NCBI GenBank assembly: GCA_020634395.1
Contig: JACKBU010000018.1
Location: forward strand, 35,982 to 99,981
DNA: 64,000 nt
Source: Ardenticatenaceae bacterium
GTDB lineage: Bacteria > Chloroflexota > Anaerolineae > Promineifilales > Promineifilaceae
Reading direction: 5' to 3'
In this document: piece after piece, positions 23,008 to 31,744 of the stretch
Numbering within the stretch: position 1 is the first letter of the stretch
Layout of the letters: each line of letters begins with the position of its first letter
The notes under the pieces: model-generated
Seen by the model: only the letters and a program-made list of their open reading frames with translations
Database searches by the model: none
What the model was told of the DNA's origin: nothing
Translations under genes and position numbers: made by a program

Positions 23008-23046
23008 AAAAAAAAGCCGTTAGGCGCCTGCCCAACGGCTTTTTTA
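23008..23046 (-). terminator. Terminator of lon (bidirectional)
   Basis: AAAAAGCCGTT and AACGGCTTTTT flank a GC-rich loop; T runs are present on both strands. It lies 20 bases beyond the lon stop codon. Confidence 0.85.
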
Positions 23047-23065
23047 TCACCCATATGCAGAGCGA

Positions 23066-25492
23066 CTACTTCGTCGCGGCGTGTACGCCGCGTTCCTGGC
23101 GTCCGCCATTGCCATTCACCGGCGGGACCATTTCCACGTTCTTATCCTTTGGTTCAACGTGGAAAGGCGGCTCGCTGCTTTCCAGCAGAGCAAGTTCCAG
23201 CACCTGGTCCAGGTAAGCCACCGGCACCAGCGTCAGATCCTGGCGCACGCGCTCCGGCAGTTCCGGGATGTCCTTGGCATTGTCTTTCGGCAGCAGCACA
23301 GTCTGGATGCCGGCGCGGTGGGCGGCGATGGTCTTCTCTTTCAGGCCGCCAATAGCCAGCACTTTGCCGCGCAGGGTCACTTCGCCGGTCATCGCCACGT
23401 CGCGGCGCACGGGCCGCCGCGTAAAGGCAGAGATGATGGCCGTGGCCATGCCGATGCCGGCGCTGGGACCATCTTTGGGCACAGCCCCTTCCGGTACATG
23501 GATGTGCAGGTTCACCTGGTCAAAGATCGCTGGTTCCAAACCCAGGCTGCGGGCGTTGGCCCGCGCATAGGTCAGGGCAGCCTGGGCCGATTCGCGCATC
23601 ACGTCGCCCAGGGAGCCGGTCATGGTGATACGGCCGTTTCCTTCGCTCAGGCTTACTTCGATAGACAGGGTGTCGCCACCAAAGGCGTTTACCGCCAATC
23701 CGGTGACCACGCCTACTTCATCTTGCTCCTCGGCCGTGCCGTAGTGGAACTTATCCGGTCCCAGGAAGTCGGTCACGTCAACGGCCGTTATCTGGAACGG
23801 ACCGCTTTCGCCATTGGCAATCTTCACCGCCAGCTTGCGCACCACCGAGCCAATCTTCCGCTCTAGCTGGCGCACACCCGCTTCCCGCGTATGGTGCCGA
23901 ATAATCTTCTGCAGTGCCTCGTCCGTAAACGTCACGTCGATGTCCCGAATGCCGTGACCGGCCAACTGCTTCTTCAAAAGATAACCCTGGGCAATCGCCA
24001 TTTTTTCTTCTTCGATGTAGCCCGGCATGTGGATGCTTTCCATACGGTCCAACAACGGCGCCGGGATGGTGTTCAACTGGTTCGACGTGGTGATAAAAAT
24101 CACCTGGCTCAGGTCAAACGGCACTTCCAGATAATGGTCGGTAAAGCTGTGATTTTGCTCGGGGTCCAATACCTCCAGCAGCGCCGAAGACGGATCGCCG
24201 CGCCAGTCGGCGCCAACCTTGTCGATTTCGTCCAGCACGATGACCGGATTACGGGTGCCCGCGTCGCGCAAAGCGCGAATAACCCGCCCCGGCAAAGCGC
24301 CAATGTACGTGCGGCGGTGACCACGAATCTCCGCCTCGTCGCGTACGCCGCCCAGGCTGATGCGCACCATTTCTCGTCCCATGGCCCGCGCCACCGAGGT
24401 GGCAATAGATGTTTTACCAACTCCGGGCGGGCCGTTCAGGTTGATGATTGCCCCTTGCATTTGGGTGCCGGCCAGTTTGCGCACGGCCACGTACTCGACA
24501 ATGCGTTCTTTCACGTCGTCCAGGCCGTAGTGGTCGGTGTCCAACACTTCGCGCACATGCTGAATGTCCAGGTTGTCTTCACTGGTTTTGCTCCACGGCA
24601 GTTCGACCAACCATTCCAGATAGGTGCGTATGACGCTGGCTTCAGCCGATTGCTGGCCCTGGTATTCCAGACGGTGCAGTTCTTTGAGGGCGCGTTCGGT
24701 GATGTCTTCGGGCATGCCGGCGTCTTCAATTTGCTGGCGCAGGGTTTCGGCGGCGTCTTCGCCTTCTTCGCCCAGTTCTTTGCGGATGGCCCGCATCTGT
24801 TCGCGCAAGACATATTCCCGCTGCGCCTTTTCGGTGCTGGTGCGGGCGTCTTGCTGGATTTTCTTGCGAATTTCGGTGATGTGTACCTCTTGTTCCAGGT
24901 ATTCGTTCACAGCCTGCAAGCGTTGGCCGCCGTCCAGTTGCATGAGCAGTTCCAGTTCTAACTCAAACGGCAGGTTAAGCAGACCGGCAATGTAATCGGC
25001 CAGGTCGCCGGCCATTTCTTTGGTGCGGGTGATTCTCATCACCTGTTGGTTGGCTTCGCCCAGGGCTTCGGCGTACTGTTCCAGGTAGGCGATGGCTCTG
25101 TTTAGCAGATCGGGATCGTCGGTGTCGGTGAGTTCGTCCAATTCGCTGTAGGTGCCGATCAGGAATGGTTCGGTAGCTTCCAATTGGTGGAAGCGCACGC
25201 GGCGGTGCAAATCGACCAGCATTTGCACGCCAATTTGCGGCGCGCGCAGGACATCTCGTACGGTGGCCACCACACCGATGGTAGCCAGGTCATTGTCGGC
25301 CGGGTTTTCGATTTCGGCGTCGTGCTGAATGAGGATCAGCAAATCGCCGCCTTGCTCCACGGCCGTTTGTGCTGCCGCCAATGAATTCCGCCGGCCAATG
25401 GTGATGGTAGTGGTAATGCCGGGGAAAACAGCGCCGCCCCGGAGCGGAACTACTGGCAGTCTCTTCAATTCGGTATGAGTTGTTTCAGCCAT
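23066..25492 (-). CDS. lon: ATP-dependent protease Lon
   Basis: 808 residues, full length. N-terminal substrate domain (LPVVPLRGGAVFPG...), long coiled coil with REYVLREQMRAIRKELGE, AAA+ module with Walker A GPPGVGKTSIA and Walker B NPVIVLDEIDKVG, arginine-rich sensor parts, and the C-terminal peptidase with catalytic Ser in PKDGPSAGIGMA and Lys in GGLKEKTIAAHRAG. Lon degrades misfolded and regulatory proteins in the cytoplasm. No CIRCE element was seen upstream. The last 25 residues (rich in Asn, Gly and charged residues) are a nonconserved tail. Confidence 0.97.
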   Translation of the reverse strand: MAETTHTELKRLPVVPLRGGAVFPGITTTITIGRRNSLAAAQTAVEQGGDLLILIQHDAEIENPADNDLATIGVVATVRDVLRAPQIGVQMLVDLHRRVRFHQLEATEPFLIGTYSELDELTDTDDPDLLNRAIAYLEQYAEALGEANQQVMRITRTKEMAGDLADYIAGLLNLPFELELELLMQLDGGQRLQAVNEYLEQEVHITEIRKKIQQDARTSTEKAQREYVLREQMRAIRKELGEEGEDAAETLRQQIEDAGMPEDITERALKELHRLEYQGQQSAEASVIRTYLEWLVELPWSKTSEDNLDIQHVREVLDTDHYGLDDVKERIVEYVAVRKLAGTQMQGAIINLNGPPGVGKTSIATSVARAMGREMVRISLGGVRDEAEIRGHRRTYIGALPGRVIRALRDAGTRNPVIVLDEIDKVGADWRGDPSSALLEVLDPEQNHSFTDHYLEVPFDLSQVIFITTSNQLNTIPAPLLDRMESIHMPGYIEEEKMAIAQGYLLKKQLAGHGIRDIDVTFTDEALQKIIRHHTREAGVRQLERKIGSVVRKLAVKIANGESGPFQITAVDVTDFLGPDKFHYGTAEEQDEVGVVTGLAVNAFGGDTLSIEVSLSEGNGRITMTGSLGDVMRESAQAALTYARANARSLGLEPAIFDQVNLHIHVPEGAVPKDGPSAGIGMATAIISAFTRRPVRRDVAMTGEVTLRGKVLAIGGLKEKTIAAHRAGIQTVLLPKDNAKDIPELPERVRQDLTLVPVAYLDQVLELALLESSEPPFHVEPKDKNVEMVPPVNGNGGRQERGVHAATK

Positions 25493-25692
25493 TAAAAAAT
25501 CCTTTGCCTAACGGCAGAGTTATAAGTTGCGCTTGTATTCAGTATGTTATGCAATTGCGCGGGCTACAATAGCCCATTGGTATTCTCGCGCAGGCACGTA
25601 AATAACGCGTTAGTCCTATGTCAGAAGTTTGTAAGCGAAAGATATAAGGAAGTTAAGAGGATTTGGACTGGCTGGGGCGGCTGAAAGAGAAC

Positions 25693-25726
25693 GGCTGGAG
25701 AGCAAGCAAGGTCTTGCTCTCCAGCC
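25693..25726 (-). terminator. Strong hairpin downstream of the dehydrogenase gene
   Basis: A perfect 14-base stem GGCTGGAGAGCAAG / CTTGCTCTCCAGCC with loop CAAGGT. There is no T run on the minus strand, so termination is likely but not certain. Confidence 0.5.
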
Positions 25727-25740
25727 TGGATTTACGGCCG

Positions 25741-26676
25741 TTAAGCTGGCGGTTGTGACACGGCCGTTGGGCCGGTCAAAAAGTCCGATTGGGCAAAGGC
25801 CGGATGGGGATACGTGTAAAAGCCTTCTCCCGTTTTGCGGCCCAGTTTGCCGGCGTCGAGATAGGGCTTTAGAAAGTCTGCGTGGGCACGCAGCGTGGCG
25901 TCGTTCAGGGTCGTGGCCCAGAAATCAATGATCTTCCAAATGGTGTCCAGGCCGATCATATCCTGAATGCCAAAGGGGCCGATGGCCGTTTTCATCACGC
26001 CCATCCAGGCGCGGTCCACGTCCTCCGGGGCAGCGACGTTTTTAACAACCAGGGACAGGGCGGCGGTGTTGAGGGCGCTGAGTAAGGAGTTGAAGACGTA
26101 GCCGGAGGACTCTTTCTGCAGCACGATGGGAATCTGGCCGATGCGCCGGGCGAAGCCTTCCAAAAGGGTGATCACGGCCGTATCCGTGCCCGGATGCGGC
26201 ATGATGTCCACGACGTTAGAAACCCAGGCCGGCAGATGGAAGTGAAAAGCGGCAAACTGCGACGGCCGTTGCGTGGCCGCGGCAAACATCGACGGCAGCA
26301 GGGTGGAGCTGTTGGTGGTGAAAATGGTGTGCGGCGGGCACAACGCATGGAACTGAGCCAGCACTTTGCCCTTCAGCGCCGGATCTTCCGGCACCGATTC
26401 GCTGAGTAGGTCAGCATCGCGGGCGGCGTCGGCGGCAACGGCCGTCCACTGCATCCGCCCCAGCACCGCGTCCACCTGCTCAGCCGGTAAAACACCGGCG
26501 GCTGCCACGTCGGCCAGCTCGCGCCGCACGCTGGCCTGCGCCGCCGGCAAAACGTCGGCCTGCACGTCGTACATCATCACCTGATAGCCGTGCATGGCGC
26601 ACTGCAACCCGATTTGCTGCCCCATCGTCCCGGTTCCGACAATCAAAACACGTTTAATCTCATCTAGTTCAATCAT
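25741..26676 (-). CDS. 3-hydroxyacyl-CoA dehydrogenase (3-hydroxybutyryl-CoA dehydrogenase type)
   Basis: 311 residues. N-terminal NAD site VLIVGTGTMGQQIGLQCAMHG, the SESVPEDPALKGKV loop, the catalytic region FHFHLPAWVSNVVDIMPHPG (His-Glu relay partly altered compared with HFFNP), KESSGYVFNSLL and C-terminal IGPFGIQDMIGLDTIW. It oxidises 3-hydroxyacyl-CoA in fatty-acid oxidation or butyrate metabolism. It stands apart from other beta-oxidation genes. The GFYTYPHPA ending is normal for the family. Confidence 0.9.
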   Translation of the reverse strand: MIELDEIKRVLIVGTGTMGQQIGLQCAMHGYQVMMYDVQADVLPAAQASVRRELADVAAAGVLPAEQVDAVLGRMQWTAVAADAARDADLLSESVPEDPALKGKVLAQFHALCPPHTIFTTNSSTLLPSMFAAATQRPSQFAAFHFHLPAWVSNVVDIMPHPGTDTAVITLLEGFARRIGQIPIVLQKESSGYVFNSLLSALNTAALSLVVKNVAAPEDVDRAWMGVMKTAIGPFGIQDMIGLDTIWKIIDFWATTLNDATLRAHADFLKPYLDAGKLGRKTGEGFYTYPHPAFAQSDFLTGPTAVSQPPA

Positions 26677-26745
26677 GTTGGCTTCTTGTCTGGAAGAGAC
26701 CGGACCAGTTTGGCCCGGTCTCTCATCTCCAGTCTCCTGTTCTTG

Positions 26746-27171
26746 CTACTTATTCCACTCGGCCGCCTGGCGGTTGATGCGGCGCAGGGTGATGAACATG
26801 GCTGCCATTGAGGTGAAGAAGGCAATGGCGATCTTGGTCGGATCAACGATCGGTTCCACGCGCACGCCATCTGGACCGACGGAAATGGCCGCCACCGGGC
26901 GCGCCATCATGCTGCCGCCGCCGCCCCCACCGCCGCCAAAACCGGAGCCGTCCTCCTCGTCGGGGGCTGAGCCGCCGCCCCCGCCGCCAAAACCGTAACC
27001 CAGACCGCCCATCATTTCCGAGGCCATGATGACCGCATAATCGCCCTGGACGGTCGGTTTGGTAAACAGGCTTTCTGGCTGGGCCGCGGTAAACAGCTTG
27101 CCCATCAGTTCGTTGGCCTGTTCTTGATTGGGAATGGTTTCTTTGACGAACGTATTCAAATTGTTATTCAT
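26746..27171 (-). CDS. GerW/YtfJ-like Gly-rich protein with C-terminal membrane segment
   Basis: 141 residues. The pattern MMGGLGYGFGGGGGGSAPDE..., then MMARPVAAISVGPDGVRVEP matches GerW/YtfJ proteins (Gly loops followed by PxAxIxVxxxGVxVxP). The C-terminus holds a membrane segment (KIAIAFFTSMAAMFITL). GerW is known from spore formers, but relatives occur in many non-sporulating bacteria. Its start overlaps the stop of the next upstream gene by eight bases, so the two are translationally coupled. Function in this lineage unknown. Confidence 0.7.
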   Translation of the reverse strand: MNNNLNTFVKETIPNQEQANELMGKLFTAAQPESLFTKPTVQGDYAVIMASEMMGGLGYGFGGGGGGSAPDEEDGSGFGGGGGGGGSMMARPVAAISVGPDGVRVEPIVDPTKIAIAFFTSMAAMFITLRRINRQAAEWNK

Positions 27172-27463
27172 TGTTTTCCTCCAATTGATGGGGGCGACGG
27201 CCGTTTAACCAGGCCAGCGCCATCACCACAAAACTGAGACCCCAAATCGCCAGCAGCGCAAAACGGGTGACGTCGAGAATGGGCACCCGTGCGGTGACGC
27301 CATCTTGTTCTACCAACACGGCCGTTGGCCGATTCCACACAAAACCGCCAAGCGGCGTGTTCAGGGCCACTGCCTGCGCTTCCGGCACGATCGTCCGGCC
27401 GCCCACCGTTATCGGCTGCCCCGTTGTCGTGCCAAACTGCCAAACCTTCGGTTTGTTTTCCAT
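27164..27463 (-). CDS. Small GerW-like membrane protein, partner of the Gly-rich protein
   Basis: 99 residues. GQPITVGGRTIVPEAQAVAL resembles the GxPIxVGxxTIIPVS opening of GerW/YtfJ, here without the Gly-rich loops, followed by WNRPTAVLVEQDGVTARVPI and a membrane segment (FALLAIWGLSFVVMALAWL). It seems to be the complementary part of the same fold as the downstream gene. ATG 27463 is chosen by GGAGG upstream. The pair looks like a split or duplicated GerW unit, inferred from sequence patterns only. Confidence 0.65.
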   Translation of the reverse strand: MENKPKVWQFGTTTGQPITVGGRTIVPEAQAVALNTPLGGFVWNRPTAVLVEQDGVTARVPILDVTRFALLAIWGLSFVVMALAWLNGRRPHQLEENNE

Positions 27464-27643
27464 AGATCCGTCTACCTCCTGGCCCAAATTCCTATACCGC
27501 AAAATAAATGTGTGAGAGATGATTAGCAGTGTGCGTCTGCCGCACAAGCCGGACATGATGTACAACAGATATTGTAACGTTGATTGAGGTAAATCTCACG
27601 CGCAACTTGGTTAACCTGGACGTGGTTGCCAGCAGGAGGGTCA

Positions 27644-30112
27644 ATGAAAGGATTCTGGGTTGCTTTAACTGCCATTTTTGTCGTTTGTCTGCTCTGGCGA
27701 CCAGTCCAGGCACAAACCGCCTCTGAACCGGCCTCGCTGCTTATTACCGAGGTGTATTACAACACGCCGGGCAGTGACGGCGACGAAGAATGGATAGAAA
27801 TCGCTAACGTGGGCACGGCCGTTATCGATCTGTCCGCCTACAAAGTGGGCGACGAGGAAATGATGGGCGGCGGCGAAGGCATGGTTCGTTTCCCGGAAGA
27901 GGCCCGAATCGAGCCGGGTCAGGCAGTGGTGGTAGCGCAAACGGCCGTTGGCTTTCGCTATCTCTTTGGTCACAATCCCGACTTTGAAATCCGCGATACC
28001 GATCCTGCTGTGCCCGACATGCGCCCTTATCTCATCTGGGCCAGCGGCGACCTGGCCCTTTCTAATGAAGGCGACGAGGTGCTGCTGGTGGAGCGCACGG
28101 CCGTGCGCGACAGCCTTAGCTATGGCGACAGCACGTTCTTCTTCCAACCTGCCATCAACAACGTGCTTACCGGCCACAGCATCGAGCGCGTGCCCGCCGA
28201 CTGCGATACCGACAGCGCCGCCGCCTGGCTGCCCCGCGAAACACCCACACCCGGCCAACTCACCTTCGAGGGTGAATGCCTGGCTCCTGTAGACCTGGCC
28301 GTCCAGGAAATCCTGCCGCCCATTGGCCAGATCCAGGGGCGCGGCGAATTTTCTCCCTACGTTAATCAGATGGTCAGCTTTCGCGGCGTCGTGACCGGTT
28401 CCTACGAAGATCGCAATACGCGCGGCGTCACCTACTACACGCTGTTTGTGCAGGATGCGCCGGGCACAGAAGACGGCGATCCGGCTACGTCCGATGGCGT
28501 GGCCCTGTTCTTGGGCCGCAGACGGCCGTTTACCCAGATTGGCGACCTGGTCAAAGTAACCGGGCTGGTGACCGAGTTTTTTGGCCTCACGGAACTGGAA
28601 GACAGCAGCCTGGAAATCACCGTCGAGGCCAGCGGCCAGCCACTGCCCGCCCCCGTGTCTATCGATCCGCCGGCCGACAATGCGGCGCTGGCCGCTTATT
28701 ACGAGCCGCTGGAAGCTATGCGCGTGATGGTTGCGGGGACAGCGCAGGTGGTCGGCCCGACGTTTAGCGGCTGTGGATTTGCCGTTGCCCGGCCGGAATA
28801 TGGCCTGCGCTTCTTACAGCAGCGCGCGGCAGACGGCATCGGCCGCGTCATCCCCATTCTGCACACCAGCGACGTGGACTGCACCGGCTTTCCCAACGTC
28901 AAAACGGGCGATACGCTCAGCGGATTGGCGGGACCGCTGATCTATCACTTCGACCAGTTCAAGCTGGTGCAGCAGCAGCCGGATGAGCTCCGGGTAACGG
29001 CCGTTCCCTGGCCGCCTCTACCTGCACCGCTGCGCGCCGCCGCCGGACAATTCAGCGTGTCCACCGTCAACCTGGAAAACCACTTCGACGCTATCGACGA
29101 CACCGGCGATGCCGCCGAACCCAAGCCCGACCCCACCGACATCGGCCTCAAACAAAGCAAACTGGCTGCGGCCATCGGTCAGACGCTGGGCTGCCCCACG
29201 CTGGTGGGTATTCAGGAGGTGGAAAAGAAGGCGCTGCTAGACAGCCTGGCCGCCGAAACGGCCGTGACGTGCGGCTTCACCTACACCGTGACCCATCTGG
29301 AAAGCGCCGACGTGCGCGGCATTGACGTGGCCTTGCTCAGCGATCCGCACCACGTCCAGGTCCAGGCCGCCCAACTGCGCCAGACCTGCACGGAGCTGAA
29401 CACCGGCATATTTGACGAAACGGCCGTTTGCCCCGACGGCCAATCCCCCCTGTTCTCGCGCCCGCCGCTGCAGGTAGACCTGACCATCGACGGCCAACCT
29501 TTTACCGTGTATGTCAACCACTTCAAGTCGAAGGTGGGCGGGGCTGCGGAGACGGAGGCGCAGCGGCTGGCGCACGCGGCCCACGTCGGCGGGCTGGTTG
29601 ATGAGCAGTTGGCCCACGACCCGGAAGCGCGGCTCATCGTGCTGGGCGATTTAAACGATTACGAGTTGTCGCCCACTCTGCTGGCGCTGGCCGGTAACGG
29701 CCGTCTCCGCAACGTGCTGGCACAAATCCCCCTGGCAGAACGGTACAGCTACGTCTACGGCGGCGCCGCGCAGCTCATCGACGGGCTGCTGGTCTCTCCG
29801 GCCCTGAGCGGAGAACTGGCCGGCGTAACCATCCTGCACGTCAACGCCGACTACCCGGACAGCCTGAGCCGGGATGTCAGCCCAGACGGCCTGCTCTACA
29901 AAGCCACCGACCACGACCTGCCGCTGGCCGTCTTCAACCTGGCAGCCGCGCCGGAACCGGCCACGGCCGTCCCGACCCTCACCCCTGCACCGCCGGCCGC
30001 GGAACCGGCGGCGAGCAGCGGCGGAAGCTGGTTTTGGCTGCTGGGGATGGGTGGATTGGGCACGGCCGTTTTGCTGGCCGTTCTGGTGGCGCGCCGCCAT
30101 CAAGCTGGGTAG
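27644..30112 (+). CDS. Secreted membrane-anchored nuclease (lamin-tail, OB and EEP domains)
   Basis: 822 residues. A signal peptide (WVALTAIFVVCLLWRPVQAQ) is followed by a lamin-tail domain (LLITEVYYNTPGSDGDEEWIEI, about 30-150), an OB-fold (VSFRGVVTGSYE..., about 240-330) and an endonuclease/exonuclease/phosphatase domain (about 465-780) with VNLENHF, GIQEVE, VNHFKSK, VLGDLNDYE and the final DHDLPL, the expected catalytic order. A Pro/Thr/Ala linker and a C-terminal membrane segment (WLLGMGGLGTAVLLAVLVA) then anchor it. This is the ExeM/NucH-like layout of extracellular DNases used to scavenge or process external DNA. AGGAGGG precedes the ATG. Confidence 0.92.
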   Translation: MKGFWVALTAIFVVCLLWRPVQAQTASEPASLLITEVYYNTPGSDGDEEWIEIANVGTAVIDLSAYKVGDEEMMGGGEGMVRFPEEARIEPGQAVVVAQTAVGFRYLFGHNPDFEIRDTDPAVPDMRPYLIWASGDLALSNEGDEVLLVERTAVRDSLSYGDSTFFFQPAINNVLTGHSIERVPADCDTDSAAAWLPRETPTPGQLTFEGECLAPVDLAVQEILPPIGQIQGRGEFSPYVNQMVSFRGVVTGSYEDRNTRGVTYYTLFVQDAPGTEDGDPATSDGVALFLGRRRPFTQIGDLVKVTGLVTEFFGLTELEDSSLEITVEASGQPLPAPVSIDPPADNAALAAYYEPLEAMRVMVAGTAQVVGPTFSGCGFAVARPEYGLRFLQQRAADGIGRVIPILHTSDVDCTGFPNVKTGDTLSGLAGPLIYHFDQFKLVQQQPDELRVTAVPWPPLPAPLRAAAGQFSVSTVNLENHFDAIDDTGDAAEPKPDPTDIGLKQSKLAAAIGQTLGCPTLVGIQEVEKKALLDSLAAETAVTCGFTYTVTHLESADVRGIDVALLSDPHHVQVQAAQLRQTCTELNTGIFDETAVCPDGQSPLFSRPPLQVDLTIDGQPFTVYVNHFKSKVGGAAETEAQRLAHAAHVGGLVDEQLAHDPEARLIVLGDLNDYELSPTLLALAGNGRLRNVLAQIPLAERYSYVYGGAAQLIDGLLVSPALSGELAGVTILHVNADYPDSLSRDVSPDGLLYKATDHDLPLAVFNLAAAPEPATAVPTLTPAPPAAEPAASSGGSWFWLLGMGGLGTAVLLAVLVARRHQAG

Positions 30113-30121
30113 AATCGCGCC

Positions 30122-31258
30122 GTGGACCAAAAGAAAAACATCCTCATCGTGGAAACTGATAGATCGTTTGCTCTGCACCTGGCCAAAGCGCTGAAGGCTT
30201 TGGGCGCTATGCGGGTGAGCATTGCCCCAGCCGTGCGTGAAGCGGCGCTGCACCTGGTACAGCGTGCGCAGGATCTGGCATTCATCCCTTTAACCGACAA
30301 CGACCAGATCGTCCGCTCGCTGCGGGCTGTGCAGCCAGATTTGCGCCTGATTCTGATGGTTCCCGCGCCGGATACGGCCGTGCCGGATTTTTATTCCGGC
30401 CAGATCCAGGCGGTACTGATTAAGTCCCTGGTAGACGTGGATCTGGCCTCGGTGATCGAGCAGGCCGACGGCCAGCCTTTTCTCGGGTTAAACGAGGAAG
30501 AAGCGAAGATGCCGGTGCCTGATACGGCCGTTTTGATTGCGGCCTTGCAGCAGGCACAGTTGGGCCAGCTTTTGCAGACCGTGATTTTTGCCCAGGCGGC
30601 GCAGGTTCTGGCCCACTGGGGCAACCTCAACGATACGGAAGTGGCAAACGTGGCCTTATACACGGGCCGCGAGTGGCTGCAAGACCAGTACAAAACGCGA
30701 GTGCAGTTTTTGCATCTGCCCCCACGCTCGGGGGAGTGGCTGCTGTATACCACTTGCGTGGAAAAAGCGTACTTGCTGACGCTGGTGGCGGCGCCAGAAA
30801 TGCCGATGCCGGAGCTGCGCCGCCAGGCGGCACTGCTGTCCGGCTATTTGCTGGATGCGCTGCGCGGAGTGGCACCCTTTTTCACGCCGCCGGAAACGTC
30901 TACGGCCGTGGAATCCGCCGACCAAAAATCGTTCGCTATCGTCTGGCGGCCGGTGGTGAGCCTGCCGCCGGCGCTGCACATTCCGCTGCGCCGCGCCCTG
31001 GATCGCCTGGCGACGGCCAACGGCTGCCATTTGCGGCATACGGCCGTGCAGCCAGAGTTGATTCACCTGGTGGTTACCTGTCCTCAAGGGCGAGACAGTG
31101 CCTGGGCGGCTTATCTCTTCAAAAATGGAGCCGAAGAAATCATCCAGCAGGAGTTTGGTGTGGCCGCCAACCTGTGGGAAACAGGGTACTACGCCACGGA
31201 ATCGACTGAACCGCTTACTGAAGCGGAGCTAAACATCTTTTTGGAACACGACGCCTGA
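30122..31258 (+). CDS. Pseudo-receiver, roadblock-like and inactivated Y1-transposase-like fusion
   Basis: 378 residues. Residues 1-120 look like a receiver domain (ILIVETDRSFALHLAKAL; Lys kept in AVLIKSL) but the phospho-acceptor Asp is lost (DLAFIPL). Residues about 135-255 resemble a roadblock/LC7 module. Residues about 265-376 align in order with IS200/RAYT transposases: RRALDRLATANGCHLRHTAV, then QPELIHLVVTCP in place of MPDHVHLLVxxP, then LFKNGAEEIIQQEFG and NLWETGYYATES. The first HUH histidine is Leu and the nucleophilic Tyr is missing, so catalysis is unlikely. Perhaps a nucleic-acid-binding signalling protein. GTG start, nine bases after the nuclease gene. Confidence 0.65.
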   Translation: MDQKKNILIVETDRSFALHLAKALKALGAMRVSIAPAVREAALHLVQRAQDLAFIPLTDNDQIVRSLRAVQPDLRLILMVPAPDTAVPDFYSGQIQAVLIKSLVDVDLASVIEQADGQPFLGLNEEEAKMPVPDTAVLIAALQQAQLGQLLQTVIFAQAAQVLAHWGNLNDTEVANVALYTGREWLQDQYKTRVQFLHLPPRSGEWLLYTTCVEKAYLLTLVAAPEMPMPELRRQAALLSGYLLDALRGVAPFFTPPETSTAVESADQKSFAIVWRPVVSLPPALHIPLRRALDRLATANGCHLRHTAVQPELIHLVVTCPQGRDSAWAAYLFKNGAEEIIQQEFGVAANLWETGYYATESTEPLTEAELNIFLEHDA

Positions 31259-31288
31259 ACTGCCACCAGCTTTTCCGAGGGAAACGTG

Positions 31289-31744
31289 ATGACAACTTAT
31301 CGTATCGAGCTAGAAGAAGCAGCGGCCAACCAGGACAAGCAGATCATCCACGAAGGTCTGCTTGCTTACAATGTGGCGCACTTTGGCTACGCCGACATCC
31401 GCCAGCTCAATCTGTTCATCCGCGACGAGGCCGGGCAGATTGTTGGTGGGCTGCTGGGTTATACGTATTGGGACTTTCTGTCGGTGGATATTTTGTGGCT
31501 GCACGAGGCCGTGCGCGGGCAAGGCTATGGTTCGCGGCTCTTACGGATGGCTGAAGAGGAAGCAGTAACCCGGGGCTGCCATCAGGTCCACGTGGATACG
31601 TTTGAATTCCAGGCGCCGGGTTTTTATGAAAAATACGGTTACCAGCGTTGGGGCGTGTTGGATGGGTATGACGGCCGTTTCAAGCGCATCTACTATCGCA
31701 AACTCCTGGGCTCAAGCCCCGGAGAAGAACAAAAACAGGAATAA
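31289..31744 (+). CDS. GNAT-family acetyltransferase
   Basis: 151 residues. The acetyl-CoA binding loop VRGQGYGSRLLRMAEEEA (Q/RxxGxG/A) is clear, with LSVDILWLHEA before it and QVHVDTFEFQAPGFYEKYGY after it, the usual GNAT order. Closest in feel to the small family that starts with a beta strand and ends YGYQRWGVLDGY. Substrate unknown. ATG 31289 has CGAGGG upstream; GTG 31286 is possible. Its end overlaps the convergent membrane gene by 33 bases. Confidence 0.88.
   Translation: MTTYRIELEEAAANQDKQIIHEGLLAYNVAHFGYADIRQLNLFIRDEAGQIVGGLLGYTYWDFLSVDILWLHEAVRGQGYGSRLLRMAEEEAVTRGCHQVHVDTFEFQAPGFYEKYGYQRWGVLDGYDGRFKRIYYRKLLGSSPGEEQKQE

Noticed and set aside
23891..24961. Long plus-strand open frames opposite lon
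   Set aside because: Lon is a complete, motif-rich gene on the minus strand; these are its mirror frames.
25493..25740. CIRCE or other heat-shock operator upstream of lon
   Set aside because: No TTAGCACTC-N9-GAGTGCTAA or similar inverted repeat could be found.
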